From: Carya illinoinensis
Taxonomy: Eukaryota; Streptophyta; Magnoliopsida; Fagales; Juglandaceae
Assembly: GCF_018687715.1 (NCBI RefSeq)
Contig: NC_056758.1
Coordinates: 31,786,967-31,850,966 of the forward strand
Length of the DNA stretch: 64,000 bases
Direction: 5' to 3'
Positions 21,721 through 35,423 of this stretch are shown in pieces (within the stretch, counting starts at the first letter, position 1; every line of letters begins with the position of its first letter). The notes beneath the pieces are model-generated. The model was given only the letters and a program-made list of their open reading frames with translations, did not search any database and was not told where the DNA came from. The position numbers were made by a program, and so were the translations under genes.

Positions 21721-24700
21721 GTATGCTTAGTTGCTTGTGACTCATGCATGTCTTCAAAAGATTAAAAAGGGCTTTTGTTAAGATAGAATTGGGATTATGT
21801 TGAAAGGAAAGAATAGAATTTACAAATATCCTTGAAAACAACAAGTTAAGTTTGATGGTATATTAGTATATGTATGTTGCAGTTCAGCATCACTAATTGC
21901 AACAATTATAAATTGACTGGTACTGGTCAGATAAAAGGGAAAACAACAAAATTTAAATTTTTTTAGTGTTTTTTGTTGCATTGGGATTTGGAAAATTTTA
22001 GAAACTAAAGAATCGGGGCCATTAGTATCACTTGAGTGGAGGTTTTGGCTTTTTATATCCCATTTGATGAAAACTCCTGCAGTCATACAAAAGGCTTTTA
22101 AAGTTTGTTAAATTGATTTCCTTTTACTTATAAAAAAATGTTTATTAAATTGTAGACTAGAGAATCCACGGGCCTATGATATCTTAAACGAACATTTACA
22201 CTTATTTCTATTTTGTGAGTTTTTTAGAAATTTTGTTATTTGTTATTGTCTTATTGATAAATAGCGAATACTTTGGTATAATTATAGAGAAGCCTAGCTC
22301 AGCCACCGTGGAATAATAGCTATGCTGGCTTAGTTCTTTTTTTTTTTTTCTCCCATTTTATCTGGGATTTCCTTTCTTAAGTGTTAATTTGTTTCAACAT
22401 CCTTTTATTAAACGAGTTGCGTAGGCTAGTGGGTTTCAGTATAAGAAGCTCTAGCATTGTAGTAGTTTTTTTTTTTTAATAAGTAGCGTTGAGGCTAATA
22501 TTACAGGTGGATCATTAAGTTCTCAGGCTCTCTGAAGTAGGAGGCATCCACTGTGTCGTCAAAAAGCACTACACTCAAAGCATGCATGCTATTTCTCCGC
22601 CCTCTTATGTAACTATTAATATATATGGATGCTTGATTATCTAGATGCTTGGTTACTATGCTATGAATGGTTGGGTCATAATTTATTTAGTATACACAAT
22701 TTATTGGTCCATCATGTAAAAGTTCCTAGTGATAAGAGTAAAATCTGTTAGTACATTACCTTCTAGAGTTTTTCCACTGCCTAATTCTGTAATTCTCCTC
22801 TAAGGTATTCTTTCTACATCCTATAAATTGCTACATTCATTAGCAATTATTTCTGGATGTTTTATAGCTATAATTCATTAAGAAATCAAGGAAAAATGGT
22901 TGAAAACTTGAAAAACTTGAGAGAGAAAAGAACTTGCTGCTGTCTGTTATAGTTTCTATTGCTATCTATTTCAAATTTTTGTGCTGTCTGTTTTGATTTT
23001 CATGTTTACATGATCCTTCTTTTAGTGTTGAGTTTTAATTTTAATGTAGAAGTATGTTCTTCCTCCATAGTTTAATTTTTTTTCCCTTCCACCCATTTCT
23101 CAAACATCAATTGCAACCTCGTCTTTATTTATTTATAAAATTTGGGATTAAATTAAAGGAGGTCTTGAATGCGCTTTTAATATTGCATCACTCACTAGGG
23201 CTTTTCGATTTACGTCAATTCTCCAATGGATATTGATTGATTAAACAAGGTATGTAAAACTTTTTGGGGTTTTAGTCATTTGGAATTTCAAATCTCAAAG
23301 TGTGAATTTTCTCTTAAAAAAGTTGTAGGGTATTGTTTTCGGGCATAAGGGTATTCTTATATAGATGTTTCTTATTAAGGTGTTCCTATTCTCAAGAACT
23401 TACGAAAATTCTAATATAAAGAGTTGGGATTATTCTTTATTTATTTATTTTTTTTGTGGGGTGACAATTTTGTGCCACTAAGAATTACGGTAGTAATGAT
23501 AATTTGTTGAGTATGACATGGATAGGTGGCGTTTGGTTTGAATAATGCACTTTGTTATTGATTTTGAACCTATTCTTCGCCTAGCTTTCTTTTCTAAACA
23601 AACTATTCATTTTTTTTTTCTTCTGTTGACTGATTAGAATTCCAATATGGGTGTGCAAGAAAACATTCTGTCATTCCCTACCACCAGCCCTATGTGTTTG
23701 TACTTTTGTTTCTTCGGACTTGAACCTTGAGGAGTTGGTTAATGAAAATTGACTAACTTTCTTGCTTCTAACCCCTACAATTTTAGTTATTGAGCTATGT
23801 CAGTTTGAAGCGTGCTTATCTTGCAGAGTTTAGAAGTAGCTTCCTTAAAAGATATTGATGGTCACATGGATCTGAGCTTCTAATGATAGCATACATAGGC
23901 CAGCCCATTTTTCAAAAACAAGGTCATGGGAGAGGGAATTCTGGATACTACTCCTAATATGCTGGGGGGATTGTTAATATAAATATTTTTTATATATTAA
24001 GAAACTATTGTTGAGTGGACATGCAGAAACTCTTTATTTTTTAATGAATATGCAATGGAAAACATTTTTATGAATGCGTGTTTGCTGTGCTTGAAACGCT
24101 TGTTCTGCATATATTTTTCTTCATGCTTTTGATTGTTACTTTTTTTTCAACTTTTGTCTTAATCGCTTTGTAGTTTTGTTATTCTCAGGTTTCAGTATTT
24201 TCGGGTTTTCCAGCTTCCCCAAATGATGATTTTTAGATGTTCCCAATCATGTACCCTGCACCTATATCAGGCTTAAATACTTTGCAAAATCAGGAATAGA
24301 TAAATTGTGGGGCCGACATTTATGCTGTTCCTGTTTTTCCATATAAGATGATTAATTGTTTTAATTTAAAGTACATAAATTTTTATTAAATGTAAAATTC
24401 TGGTTAGACTTTCTTATCTGTTATTGGTTGAAAATGATTTTCCTTTCCTGAATCGAATTATGTATCACATGTAGAGAATTATACTGTGTTTACTATATGA
24501 TGAACACATAATAAGTATTTTATAGTATTATTGATCTAGTATATTGTTGCTAAACAATATATGCGATATATTTTATAGTATTTTCTTCAGGTATTTTATT
24601 ACGATATATGCGAATTTTCTTTTATTTTGAAATTGATTTTTTTTTTGTACGTTCTTTTATTTTGAGATTCATATAATTATTTTGTTTTATTTTTCCATCT

Positions 24701-26741
24701 ATATTACTATGATTGATGCGTATATTAACTTATTTTGAGATGCATATAATTACTATAAAATTTTGCCTAAACTAGGCTAACATCCAAAGGACGTTTATTC
24801 TACTAGTATATAATATAACTATGAATAATATCTAAAAAAATGCTACCAAATATAAAATTTATAGCAGCCCATTGCAAATTCTAATCTATATGAGATTTCA
24901 AAAGATTTACAATATCTTCTTAAATTAGAATATTTGCCAAACTTCTTCGTCTCCTTAAGTAGAAGAGGTAACCTGCATGAGTCTCCAATTTCTTTTTGAA
25001 GCTCGAGCTTGCTTCTGCTTACAAGAATTGAACATGATGAGGTTGGGGTGATATGAAAGTTATCGATCTCACGTGGGAGCAAATTAAGTCAGGATTAAAT
25101 TAATCTAAGAAGAAATAAAATATGTGAAATTATCATTTATCTAAAAAGTTTAAGTTAATAAAAAAATATAGATTTTAATTATATATTTTATATCTTAATA
25201 CTCATCTTTACTTGTAAGTCAAATTCTTCCTCAATAGATAACTTAATACGTGATATATTTAATTAAATAAGATTGAATATAGAGTTATCAAGTAGAGTAT
25301 AATGGAATATTATTTATTTTCTTTTTTCTTTTGAAAGGGCACCAATGACAGATATATAGAGGGTAGCACTACACTTACGGCTAGTTGTATGATGTGTTTA
25401 TTTTTTTTACATATTTTTTTAACATTTTAAAATATTTTTAAAAAAAATTCATAATATTATTGAAAAACACTTATAATCATTAAGTTAAAAACAATAATTA
25501 AAAAAAAAAAAAAATCCACCCTACCTGTCTGCAGATCTGTACGATAATGATGAGCTTACATAGACTGGGAGAACTTCTAGTTGTTTTATTTTATTTATTT
25601 ATTTATTTTTTTAAATTTATAATTTTAGAAATAATGTGATTGGAAAATATATATAAAAAAATATTCTCTCAACTTTAAAAAAAAAAAAAAATGGAGAAAG
25701 GTAGACACGGTATGTAGAAATTAGAATCTATAATATTTAACCAACATTTAAAAACATATGCAACCAAACGGATGATTTAATATAACCTAGCAGTACAATG
25801 TAGATACGAGAAATTTCTATAGAATTCAACACCGGAAAAAAATTTTAAAAAAGGAAAATTCTACGAAGAAAATTTGCTTTTGTTTGTTCATTTCTTTCAT
25901 AATTCCCTTAATTTCAGATTATACAGTTATTAATTGCAGGATATGTAGTTAGAGAAATTAGGTATTGGGTAAAAGGGAAGAAAGTGAGTGACGTTGAGAT
26001 CAACTGAGGAAAGAGTCGTTCCTTAATAAATGCAAATCAATTCTTATCGAATTGAATTACAAGCAGCTTTGACTCCTTGTTAGGCCTGTGGACAACGAAA
26101 ATCTTCTTTTTGGGGAAGAAAAAAACGATGGAAAGAATGTTTTACCAACTATCAGTCTTCTCAGCCTACCTACATTTTTTTGGAATCAATGTGAGCATAC
26201 CCGCTGTCATCTGAGGTGTATATATATATATATATAGATATGTCATCCAATTCTCTCAGATAATTGGAGATTATCACAATGGAGAGGAATTAGGAGGCCT
26301 GAACACAAATAGAGACCATAGCTTTCAAAAGAAGTACACAATAGAAGCTGCTGTCACAGTTGACGGCCCAACTGAGTACGACCCAACGATTTACGCCAGC
26401 CTAAACAAATTAGATAACCCACGTTTGGAATTTACCCTCCCTTTATCAAACTTTGCAGCCGACCAAAGTGTCATCATACCCTCTCCTTCAATAATAATAA
26501 ACATTTTCTATTAAGCATAATTCAAAATCCCAAACCAGACAGTCAAAACTAACAGTCTTGCATCGAACTATCAACTAAAGCTTCTCCAGCTAAACAGGTT
26601 CTAGACCTAATGCACAGGCTTGCTACCAGTACTTCCATGACAATCCATCTCGGGCCTTCATATCTGATATAGGAAATCCTTCCTTCGGGTTTTCATCTGT
26701 GAGGGCCTAAAAATTGGCCAAATATCCTATAGGTGGTGGCC
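21721..26741. other. Gene-poor intergenic DNA between TPP2 relic and membrane-protein gene A
   Basis: I see no conserved coding sequence. It is mainly T-rich unique-looking sequence up to about 24 kb and AT-rich DNA beyond. A minus ORF at 24843-25082 (79 codons) and a plus ORF at 23054-23236 have no recognisable motif. A (TA)n tract lies near 26218-26236. The last few hundred bases should include the promoter and 5' UTR of gene A. Confidence 0.5.
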
Positions 26742-29700
26742 ATGGCACTAGAAGTATACTGGTATGATTTTGTTTGTTTTGGCATTGTTGGAGTTGCCTT
26801 CTGTGGCGCCTTGTGGGTGCTATGGAGGAAGGAAGGTGGCTCAAAAAACGATGATAACACCGTATATGAGAGCCTTCTGCTTGCTAGACCTGGCACTGAT
26901 GTCTATGTGAGTGCTCTGCCAAAGGGTCATGTGAGCACCTCCCAGCTATGGACCAGTTGCTGGCGAGGGATGCACCCCAGATGGCTCTTGGCGACGCGAT
27001 TCCTATCCTTTCTGATCATGGCTGGGTTTCTGGCATGGGATGTTGTGGAATGGGATGCAACCATCTTTGTTTACTATACTGAGTAAGATCTTCTTTTTGC
27101 TTGCGCTTGAAGTATGCTAATTTTATTTAGGAAAGCTTTTGACCAATGGTTTGATAACTTGGTATTGCAGTTTCTCAGAATTTTCTAATTATATCAGTAC
27201 TGCACTAAAGATTTTTAATTGTCTTTAGTGCGTGCCTAATTTGGAAAAATTAATATCTAATTCTGTCATAAGTTTAATGATGCCACATTGGGAAATGTAT
27301 TTGTAGTCAAATTCCAATTAGAAGGAAAGGCCATTCTTAACAAATGTGGGAGTGGAGTGAGAGAGTTCTGAACCTTCTGATGGACGGCTACTAGTCTACT
27401 AACATCGTATAAGTTGGCATAAATTGCAATCGAGATTTCTAATGTGATTCTCTATGTAAGTATTAACATGGCATTCACCGTTATGATACTCTTCTAAGCT
27501 ATCAAGGGTACAGCTTCCATGCTATTCTAGATTTTCAATGTGGAACTGAAACGGACATTAGGCAAACATTTATATGTTGTTGGATTGTGAGCTGCCAATC
27601 CATCCAAGTTTTTATGGCATCTGATATCACACCCGAAAGGCATATTTTAGAGTAGTCAGAGCTCTATGCACTGAATACACAAGGAGATTCCAGACAAGTG
27701 AATTTTTTAGGGGACATCGATCCAAGTGCAGCCTGCGTATGAAAATGTGGCCAAAAAAATAAAAAGTTAAGAAGGGTGAAAGACCAGTGTAGAAAATAAA
27801 ATAGAATAGAAAAGGATGTGGAGAAGAGAGAATGAGGGAGAGAGGCCTGGGGACTACATCTTTACTATTGTCAATTGTTCTTAAATACATAACACATGTC
27901 TTTATTTATAGGTGAATGAGGCTAGAGAAAGAATGGATATACAATAAATAAACGATACTGATTGATTTATACAATAAACTAAATAAGGTAGAAAATAAGA
28001 CATGTAAGACTGAGAAAGCCACTGATGGGTGAGAAAAGCATGCATCACTAATAGAGGGTCCGGAGGGAACATTATATATAACATACCTAAAGGCATTGGA
28101 GTTGCCCTTTCTGGACTTAAAAGGGTACCTTCACCTGCCTGCTTGCCTTTCACGATTCCTAAGGCGTAACGTGTGGCTTTCTCTATTACTTCAAACCTAT
28201 GCCTTTATTTTATGTTCTAATTGGAATTCATCACTCCACTTCAAGCACTCCTAAAGCCTTCAAATATCTATTTCCTTCTTCAAAATCCCTGCCCTCTGCA
28301 TACGTATTAAGCCTCAAAGTAAAAGCATGGGCATTACATAGTCATGATTAGTGAATTTGACGCTCAAGAAACCCCAATCCTCTTTTTCTTCTCGTTTTTC
28401 AGATCTTGTGCTTTTCTTTGCTTGGCTTGGATACCATATGCCATTGACTCCTTACATTAGCTTTTGCATTCTATTTCTACGCACCAAGGTTCATCCTCAT
28501 TTTTGAGATTTTAACTCATTTTGCTGTTTACAAACACTAAAACAAAAACTGAGTGATGCTTTAGATTATCACAAGTTAAAAAAGATTTGACCACAGCATC
28601 TGTCTTGGCATTGTATCATTTTACTCACATGGAAAGCTGTCTAATCTCCTATAATTTGTTGGAATTTCTCTACAGGTGGACATTTGCATTAGTTATGGTC
28701 TACTTTGCAGTAAGTATAGCACCATACCCCTATTAATTTTCCATGTTCTTTAGTGCAAGAATTTCTGTTGCTTCCCTCTTGCTCCTAAATGCTCTAGGCA
28801 ATAATTAGTTTTGGAATTATGTTAAACAAATAGATGGAATATACTTACACAGAGCAATATAAATCTATCTTTATTATTGTTTTTTTTTTTTTAAATCTAA
28901 AATCAGTCCAAATTATATTCATTTTAAAGCAGTTGCTGATTTACTCGCCCTAAAATTTCTTGTGTAGCTTGGTACCATTATATCTGCATATGGATGTTGG
29001 CTATCCTCACAACCACCTCCTTCCGAAAATGGGGCGAGCGCTGACTTTTTGAGAAGGGATTTGGAAGAGAGTAGAACAACAAACTCTAATATTTACAGGG
29101 AAAGAGAGATTAAGGCTACCATCAAGCTGCAAAGCCACTATACTGAAGAGGAGATTCAGCAAAGAGCAGGATGTTGGGGATATTTAATGCAAACAGCATA
29201 TCAGGTTAGTCCGAACATAACTCAACTTTCTGCCCTTTTCCGAAACAATAGTCCATATTACTCTTGTTAGTTTGTTAATGAATAACATCTAAGTTCTTAG
29301 GCTCTAAATTCTGGCTGGATCTAATAAATTGTTTGCAACAGACTTGTGGAGGTGCTGTTATACTTACAGACATTGTATTTTGGGGTGTAATTGTCCCCTT
29401 TTTATCAAATGCACATCTTGGCTTAAACCTGGTGAGATTCGATCTCTGGAAACCTTCATTCTTTTTATCCATACCAAGGAATGTTCTCAATGCCATTGAA
29501 GTGCTTTTGTTTGTTCTAATTCTCTCAGGCACCTCACTGATCTCCTGTTGTTCTATGTTTGGCAGTTGATGGGTTGCATGCATACTATGAATGCTGTTTT
29601 TCTTCTTGTGGATACCTCACTTAATAGCCTTGTAAGTATCAAAACCATTGAGAAGTGGGAACAGTAATATTAATCTAAGTGACACAATGAGGCTGAATCC

Positions 29701-30183
29701 AATCTTGTTGTTCAGCCATTTCCTTGGTTCCGGCTTTCATATTTTGTGATCTGGAGCTGCCTGTATGTGATTTTCCAATGGGTGATTCACGCCTGTGGTT
29801 TTACATGGTATGAACAATCTTATCATTGACTCCAATCATTCGAAATTGTTGACAAGGGAAACATTGTACTTTTTCTATCATCTGATATACACATCTCAGT
29901 GATTATAACTTACCTTTGAGTCTCTCCCAGGTGGCCATATCCTTTCCTCGAGCTGAGCACACCCTGGGCTCCTTTATGGTACATAATGTTTCCACCATGT
30001 TTCCTCCATATTGCTGTTTTTCACCTTAGATTACAAAGAAACTAATCAATGTATAACTTTTACAGGTATTTTTGCATGGCTGTTGTTCACATCCCCTGTT
30101 ATGGGATGTATGCACTGATCATCAAAGCCAAAAATTCAATCCTCCCCAGATTTTTCCCCCATGCTTTTATTAGGTCACGTTAG
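26742..30183 (+). CDS. Plant multi-pass membrane protein of unknown function, paralogue A, 8 exons
   Basis: Exons 26742-27082, 28676-28709, 28968-29204, 29342-29431, 29566-29631, 29716-29807, 29931-29978 and 30066-30183 join in frame to 341 residues. The protein belongs to a conserved plant family of hydrophobic proteins related to Arabidopsis At1g10660/At5g62960; I know of no established biochemical role. Visible are an N-terminal hydrophobic helix, a TSCWRGMHPRWLL motif before a second helix, WTFALVMVYF, LGTIISAYGCW, a charged loop, YLMQTAYQTCGGAVILTDIVFW, and a C-terminal core with HACGFTWWPYPFLEL, TPWAPLWYF and HIPCYG. The loop in exon 3 is about 26 residues longer than in paralogue B. 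The ATG at 26742 is the first in frame. Intron 1 (1.6 kb) appears to hold an old LTR remnant. Confidence 0.87.
27620..28170 (-). mobile_element. Possible old LTR remnant in intron 1 of gene A
   Basis: On the minus strand this reads like a Copia-type LTR. A CACCTATAAATAAAG TATA region is followed by CT-rich leader sequence and, at the far end near 27620-27640, TGTGATATCAGATGCCA, which resembles a diverged tRNA-Met primer-binding site. No second LTR or internal domain is present. The boundaries are approximate. Confidence 0.3.
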
Positions 30184-30560
30184 TTTCTTGTTTTCCACCA
30201 TAATTGAGAACTGTTATTGAAGGTGGTTTTCATGTTGATTTGATGCTTTGTGTATACAAAAGAGGGGATGGAGGGTCATACCCAGCCCTTCTATAAACTG
30301 GGATTCATATATTCTTCTGGACAAATTACAGTTGAACTATCGCAAGCTCTACATCCGGAATGAAGTTATCGCCTATGATTTTTTATTTTTTCACATTATT
30401 ATCTGTTTCTTTTAAAGAAATTACAATTGACATGTGGCAACATATAATTGTGTCATGTTTTTCGTTAACGTTGATGGACAGTAAAACTAACAGATCGCAA
30501 AAGAACTTAATCCTAGAGAAGCCATAGCACAAGGAGTGTGCGACTAAATTTAACTAAAAT

Positions 30561-31473
30561 TTAAGGGATGGTTTCTTACAAAACTGAATTTACAGAAGCA
30601 GGGTATTCTTTCTAATGCGGGTTGTTCTCGTTGTCACTTGGCTGTGGAGAAATGGTGTCATGTTTTTTGGGGTTGTCCAGATGTGCGAAATATATTGGCT
30701 TGATGCAATTTGACTAAACTTTAGTTTCTAATTTTATTATTATTTCGTGGGTTGTATGGAAGTTTAAGAATTTGAAGTTATTTCAGAGTTCTACTTACTT
30801 CAAGATGTTGTTGATAATTGCTTAGCATATGTTGAGGGTTACACTACTGTAAATAAAATAAATAATAAATACCAGCTGGTTGTGCATAAGGAAATTCTGT
30901 TCTCTTGGACACCTCCTACTTAAGGTATGGTCAAGCTTGATTTTGATGGTTCTTTGTTTTGATGTTTTGCATTTGAGGGTAATGGGGTTATTTTAAGGAA
31001 TGATAAATGTGATGTTTTATTTCCTTTGAGTCGAAAGGAATTTGGTTGTTTGAAGTAGATGACATAAAGGCTTTGGTTGCTTTGAAGGGTTTTCAAATGA
31101 TCTTGAATTTAGGTTTTTTCAATTTGTTATTGAAAGGGGATTCATTGACCATTATTGAAACTATTGATTCTAAGGAACTTAATTTTTCAAGGCAAATGAA
31201 TTTGCTTTATGAAATTCAAAGTCTTCTTTCTCATTTTACGGGATATGATATTTTTCATGTTGGTATATAAGGAAATGAAGCAACTCATTTATTTGCGAGG
31301 CACACTCATTTTATGAATATTACTATTCATAGGTGGCATCAACATCTAGATTTTATTCAATCTAGATGCTAATTTGTAACTGTAGGTCATTAACTTTATT
31401 ATTGGTTCTCTTAATATGAATACAAATCTGTTTTGAAAAAAAATAATAATAATAAAAATCTTAAGGGATGGTT
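30561..31473 (+). mobile_element. 5'-truncated LINE with 13-bp target-site duplication
   Basis: TTAAGGGATGGTT occurs at 30561-30573 and again at 31461-31473. Between them lies sequence related to the 3' end of plant non-LTR retrotransposons. First comes a zinc-binding reverse-transcriptase segment (CSRCHLAVEKWCHVFWGCP), then a degenerate RNase H (RVT_3) domain with VKLDFDGS, EVDDIKALVALKGF, LKGDSLTIIETID and HVG..GNEATHLFARH. Stops and frameshifts interrupt it. The insert ends in an A-rich AATAATAATAAAAATC tail. This is the classic product of target-primed reverse transcription with 5' truncation; it is inactive. Confidence 0.88.
31046..31270 (+). pseudogene. RNase H (RVT_3) fragment of the LINE
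   Basis: A 74-codon open stretch within the truncated LINE corresponds to the middle of the RNase H-like domain found at the C-terminus of plant LINE polyproteins. It lacks the N-terminal catalytic part in frame and has a stop before the GNEATHLFARH motif. Not a functional gene. Confidence 0.7.
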
Positions 31474-31960
31474 ACAGACTCCATCATTAATCGCTTTATA
31501 AAAAATTCTTTGAATTTTTATTTTTCACTTTTAAGATTTATTGATTTTGTAAAAATAAAAAATTATTAAAATAATGTTAAATATAGTCATGAGTATTTTT
31601 TTTTTTTAAAAGTAAGATTTACTATTAAAAATTAAATTTTTTATATAAATCTCATATTACTCATTTATTTTAAAAAGAATCCATGACGCTTGGCAAATAT
31701 CATTTTTCTTATAACCTTATATTGAAACAAGGCGATATCCATATACCAAAAGTATCTAAGCGCCCATCACTTGACTATTAATACACGTTCATGGTTATGG
31801 CAATGACACCCGAATTTAGCATTTGAACAGCCAATCCGGTTAATACACAGTATTTGAAATTAAAGACTGAAGGCTAACGAGTAACGGGATGGGACCAACA
31901 CGATTTGGAACGGCAAATACCAGAAGACATTTTAGGGGGCCTTTTTGGACTTGTTTACAA

Positions 31961-31963
<3 letters not shown>

Positions 31964-31997
<34 letters not shown>
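31964..31997. repeat. (TC)n in the leader of gene B
   Basis: About 17 TC dinucleotides ending some 56 bases before the ATG of gene B, so probably inside its 5' UTR or core promoter. Pyrimidine-rich leaders are common in plant housekeeping genes. Confidence 0.9.
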
Positions 31998-31999
<2 letters not shown>

Positions 32000-32053
32000 G
32001 TTCTTCATTGACATTTGCCATTTCTTTTCTCTGGCGTAGAATTCGTATGGGAA

Positions 32054-32643
32054 ATGTCTATCTCGGACGGCGACGAAGGTTTCAGTTACTGGGTTCGATG
32101 GCAAGTGCCAGTTTGTGCTCTGGTCATCGGGGGTCCAGCTTTCTTTGCGGTGAAGTTCGTCAGAAAGTTGAAAGCTGAGCCTCTTCACTACAATGACTTG
32201 TGGACTCCGTGCTGGAGAAACCTCAATCCTCTTTGGCTTCTTATCTTTAGAGCTTTCGCTTTCGTTTGCCTCGCTTGGGTACTATACGAAATCGTTTCGG
32301 TGGCCGGAGCTTTTGCCTTCTATTTCTACACCCAGTAAGATCATATCCCCATTTTCTGATTTTTCACCCTCCATTTTTCTTATGAAACTTACATGTCAAT
32401 TGGGTTTCAAGAAGTCAAAAATTTATTTCGTTTACGGTGGTTTTTTTTTTCCCCCGATTTATCTTCCTGAGCGTTTATGGTTGTTGAGATTATAGACTTT
32501 AATATTTTTAGATTTCCTGATCGTAACTATGTTTTTCTAACAATTAAATCCATTTAATGTTGTTTTCCTTTTGATGTATTGATTTGCAGGTGGACTTTGG
32601 CATTAGTTATGGTCTATTTCGTGGTATGTTAGTCACAATTTGC

Positions 32644-32674
<31 letters not shown>

Positions 32675-35423
32675 CTTCTTATTGTGCTGGCTGAATTATT
32701 TGTTCTGGTTTCCAATATAAACATAGAAATTCTGGGTTTTGTTGTGTTAAATTAAAAAAAAAAAAAAATCAAATAAAACCATACCCATATTAAAGCGACA
32801 ATAGTTTTGAACTTTTTTTGTGTGTAGCTGGGAACCGTTGTATCTGCATATGGATGCTGGTTTTCCTTCAAGAAACTTCCTTCCTCAAAAGTTAAGGGTA
32901 CAGCGAACTTGAAAAGTCGCTATGCTCAAGAGGAGATACAGGGGAAATTGAGATTTTGGGGTTATCTTATGCAAACTGTATATCAGGTTAGTCCATCTTT
33001 GTTGCCTTCTCTTGAGACTAATGATAAGATTGCTATAATCTGCTGATTTTCTCGTAGATCATACTGAATATTTTGTTAAAAGTGTTTTAAATCCTTGTGG
33101 TTCCATAAGGCTGATGACTCCACTCATGCTTGAATATTTCATCTCAAATTTCAATTGGTCGTATTTCCTTGTGATATTATGTTTTACATTAATCCTATGG
33201 CTAATATCTAGATAGACTGGTTTTTAAATTGCTCATTGGTCACTTAAGTCTCATGTGTCCCGAGTAGTGTCAGGTGGCAAAAATGGCTTGATTTTTGAAA
33301 GTTTTGTCAGTAAATTGTTCAAAGGGATGTTTTTTCAAGCTTCTTTTTGAAGCTAATATTCTATTTGTAAACAGACTTGTGCAGGTGCTGTTATTTTAAC
33401 AGATGTCGTATTTTGGTGTCTTCTTGTGCCATTTTTATTGGGTGAGCAGTTCAGCCTAACGCTGGTGAGTGTCCACTGGTACTAAATAGTCGAACTTTTT
33501 CTTTCCATTACTGAAGTTTTAATACCGTCACAAACTTCTTTTCCCTTCTCTTTATGTTTCCTCATTCATGCCAACTGATATCTAAAGGTGAGAAAATTTA
33601 AGAACTGTATGTTATTTTTGTCGTGGTGCTCAACTAAAAGTGCAAATACACCATCTTGGAATAATACAATTGGAGCAGTATTGACTGTTAATATTGGATG
33701 TTGGGTTTACTTTGGTCCCAATGGTACTTTTAGGTTGGTAGTGTGAAGTGAAAGAAATAAAAAGCAACAGTTTTACCAAATAATTTACCTCACTTTTACA
33801 AGAAATTACTCAAGTTCATAACTTATATAATTTCCGATACTACAAGGTTAGAAGTCATTGAAAGGAGTTAAGGTTTGACTTGAAATGGATTTCATTATGG
33901 CATCTGGTTTTTTAATTCTTCTAATAAATTGATAATTGTGCTGTGTTGAGTTCATCAATCTGCAGGTGCTCCCTAAATTACTGGAATATCTTCTCCATAT
34001 TCTTATGGGTGATGATCTTTTCTTGGCCATTTTGATGTTAGAGCCAAAATTCTACCATAGCTTTTTGTCGCTTGTCTATGCAATTTCTGGAGTGCTCTGA
34101 TATTGCTTCTTAATGATGTTCTCCTCGATTATCTTTGCTTGCCTGATGATGCAGATGCAGTGCTTGCACATACTCTGGATGTTTTCTTTCCCCTTCAGCC
34201 TTGTGTAGCATTAATTGTACTTGGTTCTGTAAATTGAGTTCCATCGGGCAGTTTATATGCTTAGTGTGTGTGCACGCAGGGGTGTACATGCTGGTGCCTA
34301 CATGGTGGGAACTGGTTGTTTATGTACATGGTGGTTATGACACATATCTTTGTTTGTTAAAAAATCATTCTTTTATTGCTGCTTGGAACCTGTGTTATTG
34401 TCTCTAGTTATGTTGTTTCTAAGAACCTCGGTACAAGTTGCTTGATTTCTTCTTACCATCATTTGCATTTACTAATGTTGGGAATTATGTTACCACCATC
34501 TTGTTTTAATTCTCTCAGGAATCATAACATGATTTAATTCCTAATATTCTCCTCACCGTTTATGTGTTTTTTCATTCTTGGCAGTTGATAGGTTGCTTGC
34601 ATAGTTTGAATGCCATTTTTCTTCTTCTGGATACAGCTCTCAATAACCTTGTAAGTATTAACCATTTATGCTCGCAAAGCCCATTCATAGGAGTGAACTG
34701 TGGAAGCTCTTATGCCTTGTAACAATGCCATTAAATTACCCCTATAGCTATCACAGTCTTTTGAATTGTGCAAACAGCTTTGTTTGGGTTTCCATATTTT
34801 GTTCTCTGGAACCTCAGAGCTTGACAATTAGGATTATAGTATAAAAGTACACTACATCTTAGTTAAAGGTGTCAGATTGGATGTTGCATGGCCCACTCCT
34901 TTTGGTAGAATAGAACATGTTTATCATACCTCCACTCTAATCTGAGTTTACGGAATCCATAATGCCATTTCAACAATGTTTGTTTTTTCAGCCATTTTCT
35001 TGGTTTGGGTTTGCATATTTTGTGATCTGGAGCTGCCTCTATGTTGCTTTCCAGTGGATCCTTCACGCTTGTGGTTTTACATGGTATGCATAATTATCTT
35101 ATCGGCTCTCTTCCGTGGCTGTGTGGAACCTCTAGTAACACATTTTGAATCTTGCTCAGGTGGCCATATCCTTTTCTTGAGCTTCGTACACCATGGGCTC
35201 CTTTATGGTACTTTATTATATATGTACACCGTTTTCATACCTATTGTTTCGCCTCTCATTGCACACTTGATGAACTCTACAAATATATTTGATTTACAGG
35301 TATTTTTCCTTGGCTCTGGTTCACATCCCTTGCTATGGGATATATGCACTGATTTTTAAAATGAAAAATTCAGTTCTCCCTGTACTGTTTCCTCGTGCTT
35401 TTATCGCAAGGTCACATAATTAG
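32054..35423 (+). CDS. Plant multi-pass membrane protein of unknown function, paralogue B, 8 exons
   Basis: Exons 32054-32334, 32590-32623, 32828-32986, 33375-33464, 34585-34650, 34992-35083, 35160-35207 and 35300-35423 join in frame to 297 residues. It is a tandem paralogue of gene A. Exons 2, 4, 5, 6 and 7 have identical lengths (34, 90, 66, 92, 48) and all splice phases match. Shared motifs include WTLALVMVYF, LGTVVSAYGCWFS, YLMQTVYQTCAGAVILTDVVFW, LHSLNAIFLLLDTALNNLP, HACGFTWWPYPFLEL, TPWAPLWYF and HIPCYG. Compared with A it has a shorter N-terminus and exon 3 loop. The ATG at 32054 is used because the upstream extension has no ATG in frame. The membrane compartment and function are unknown. 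Confidence 0.9.

Noticed and set aside
34976..35359. 127-codon ORF overlapping gene B
   Set aside because: Formed by reading exons 6-7 and introns of gene B through; the spliced model is clearly better.
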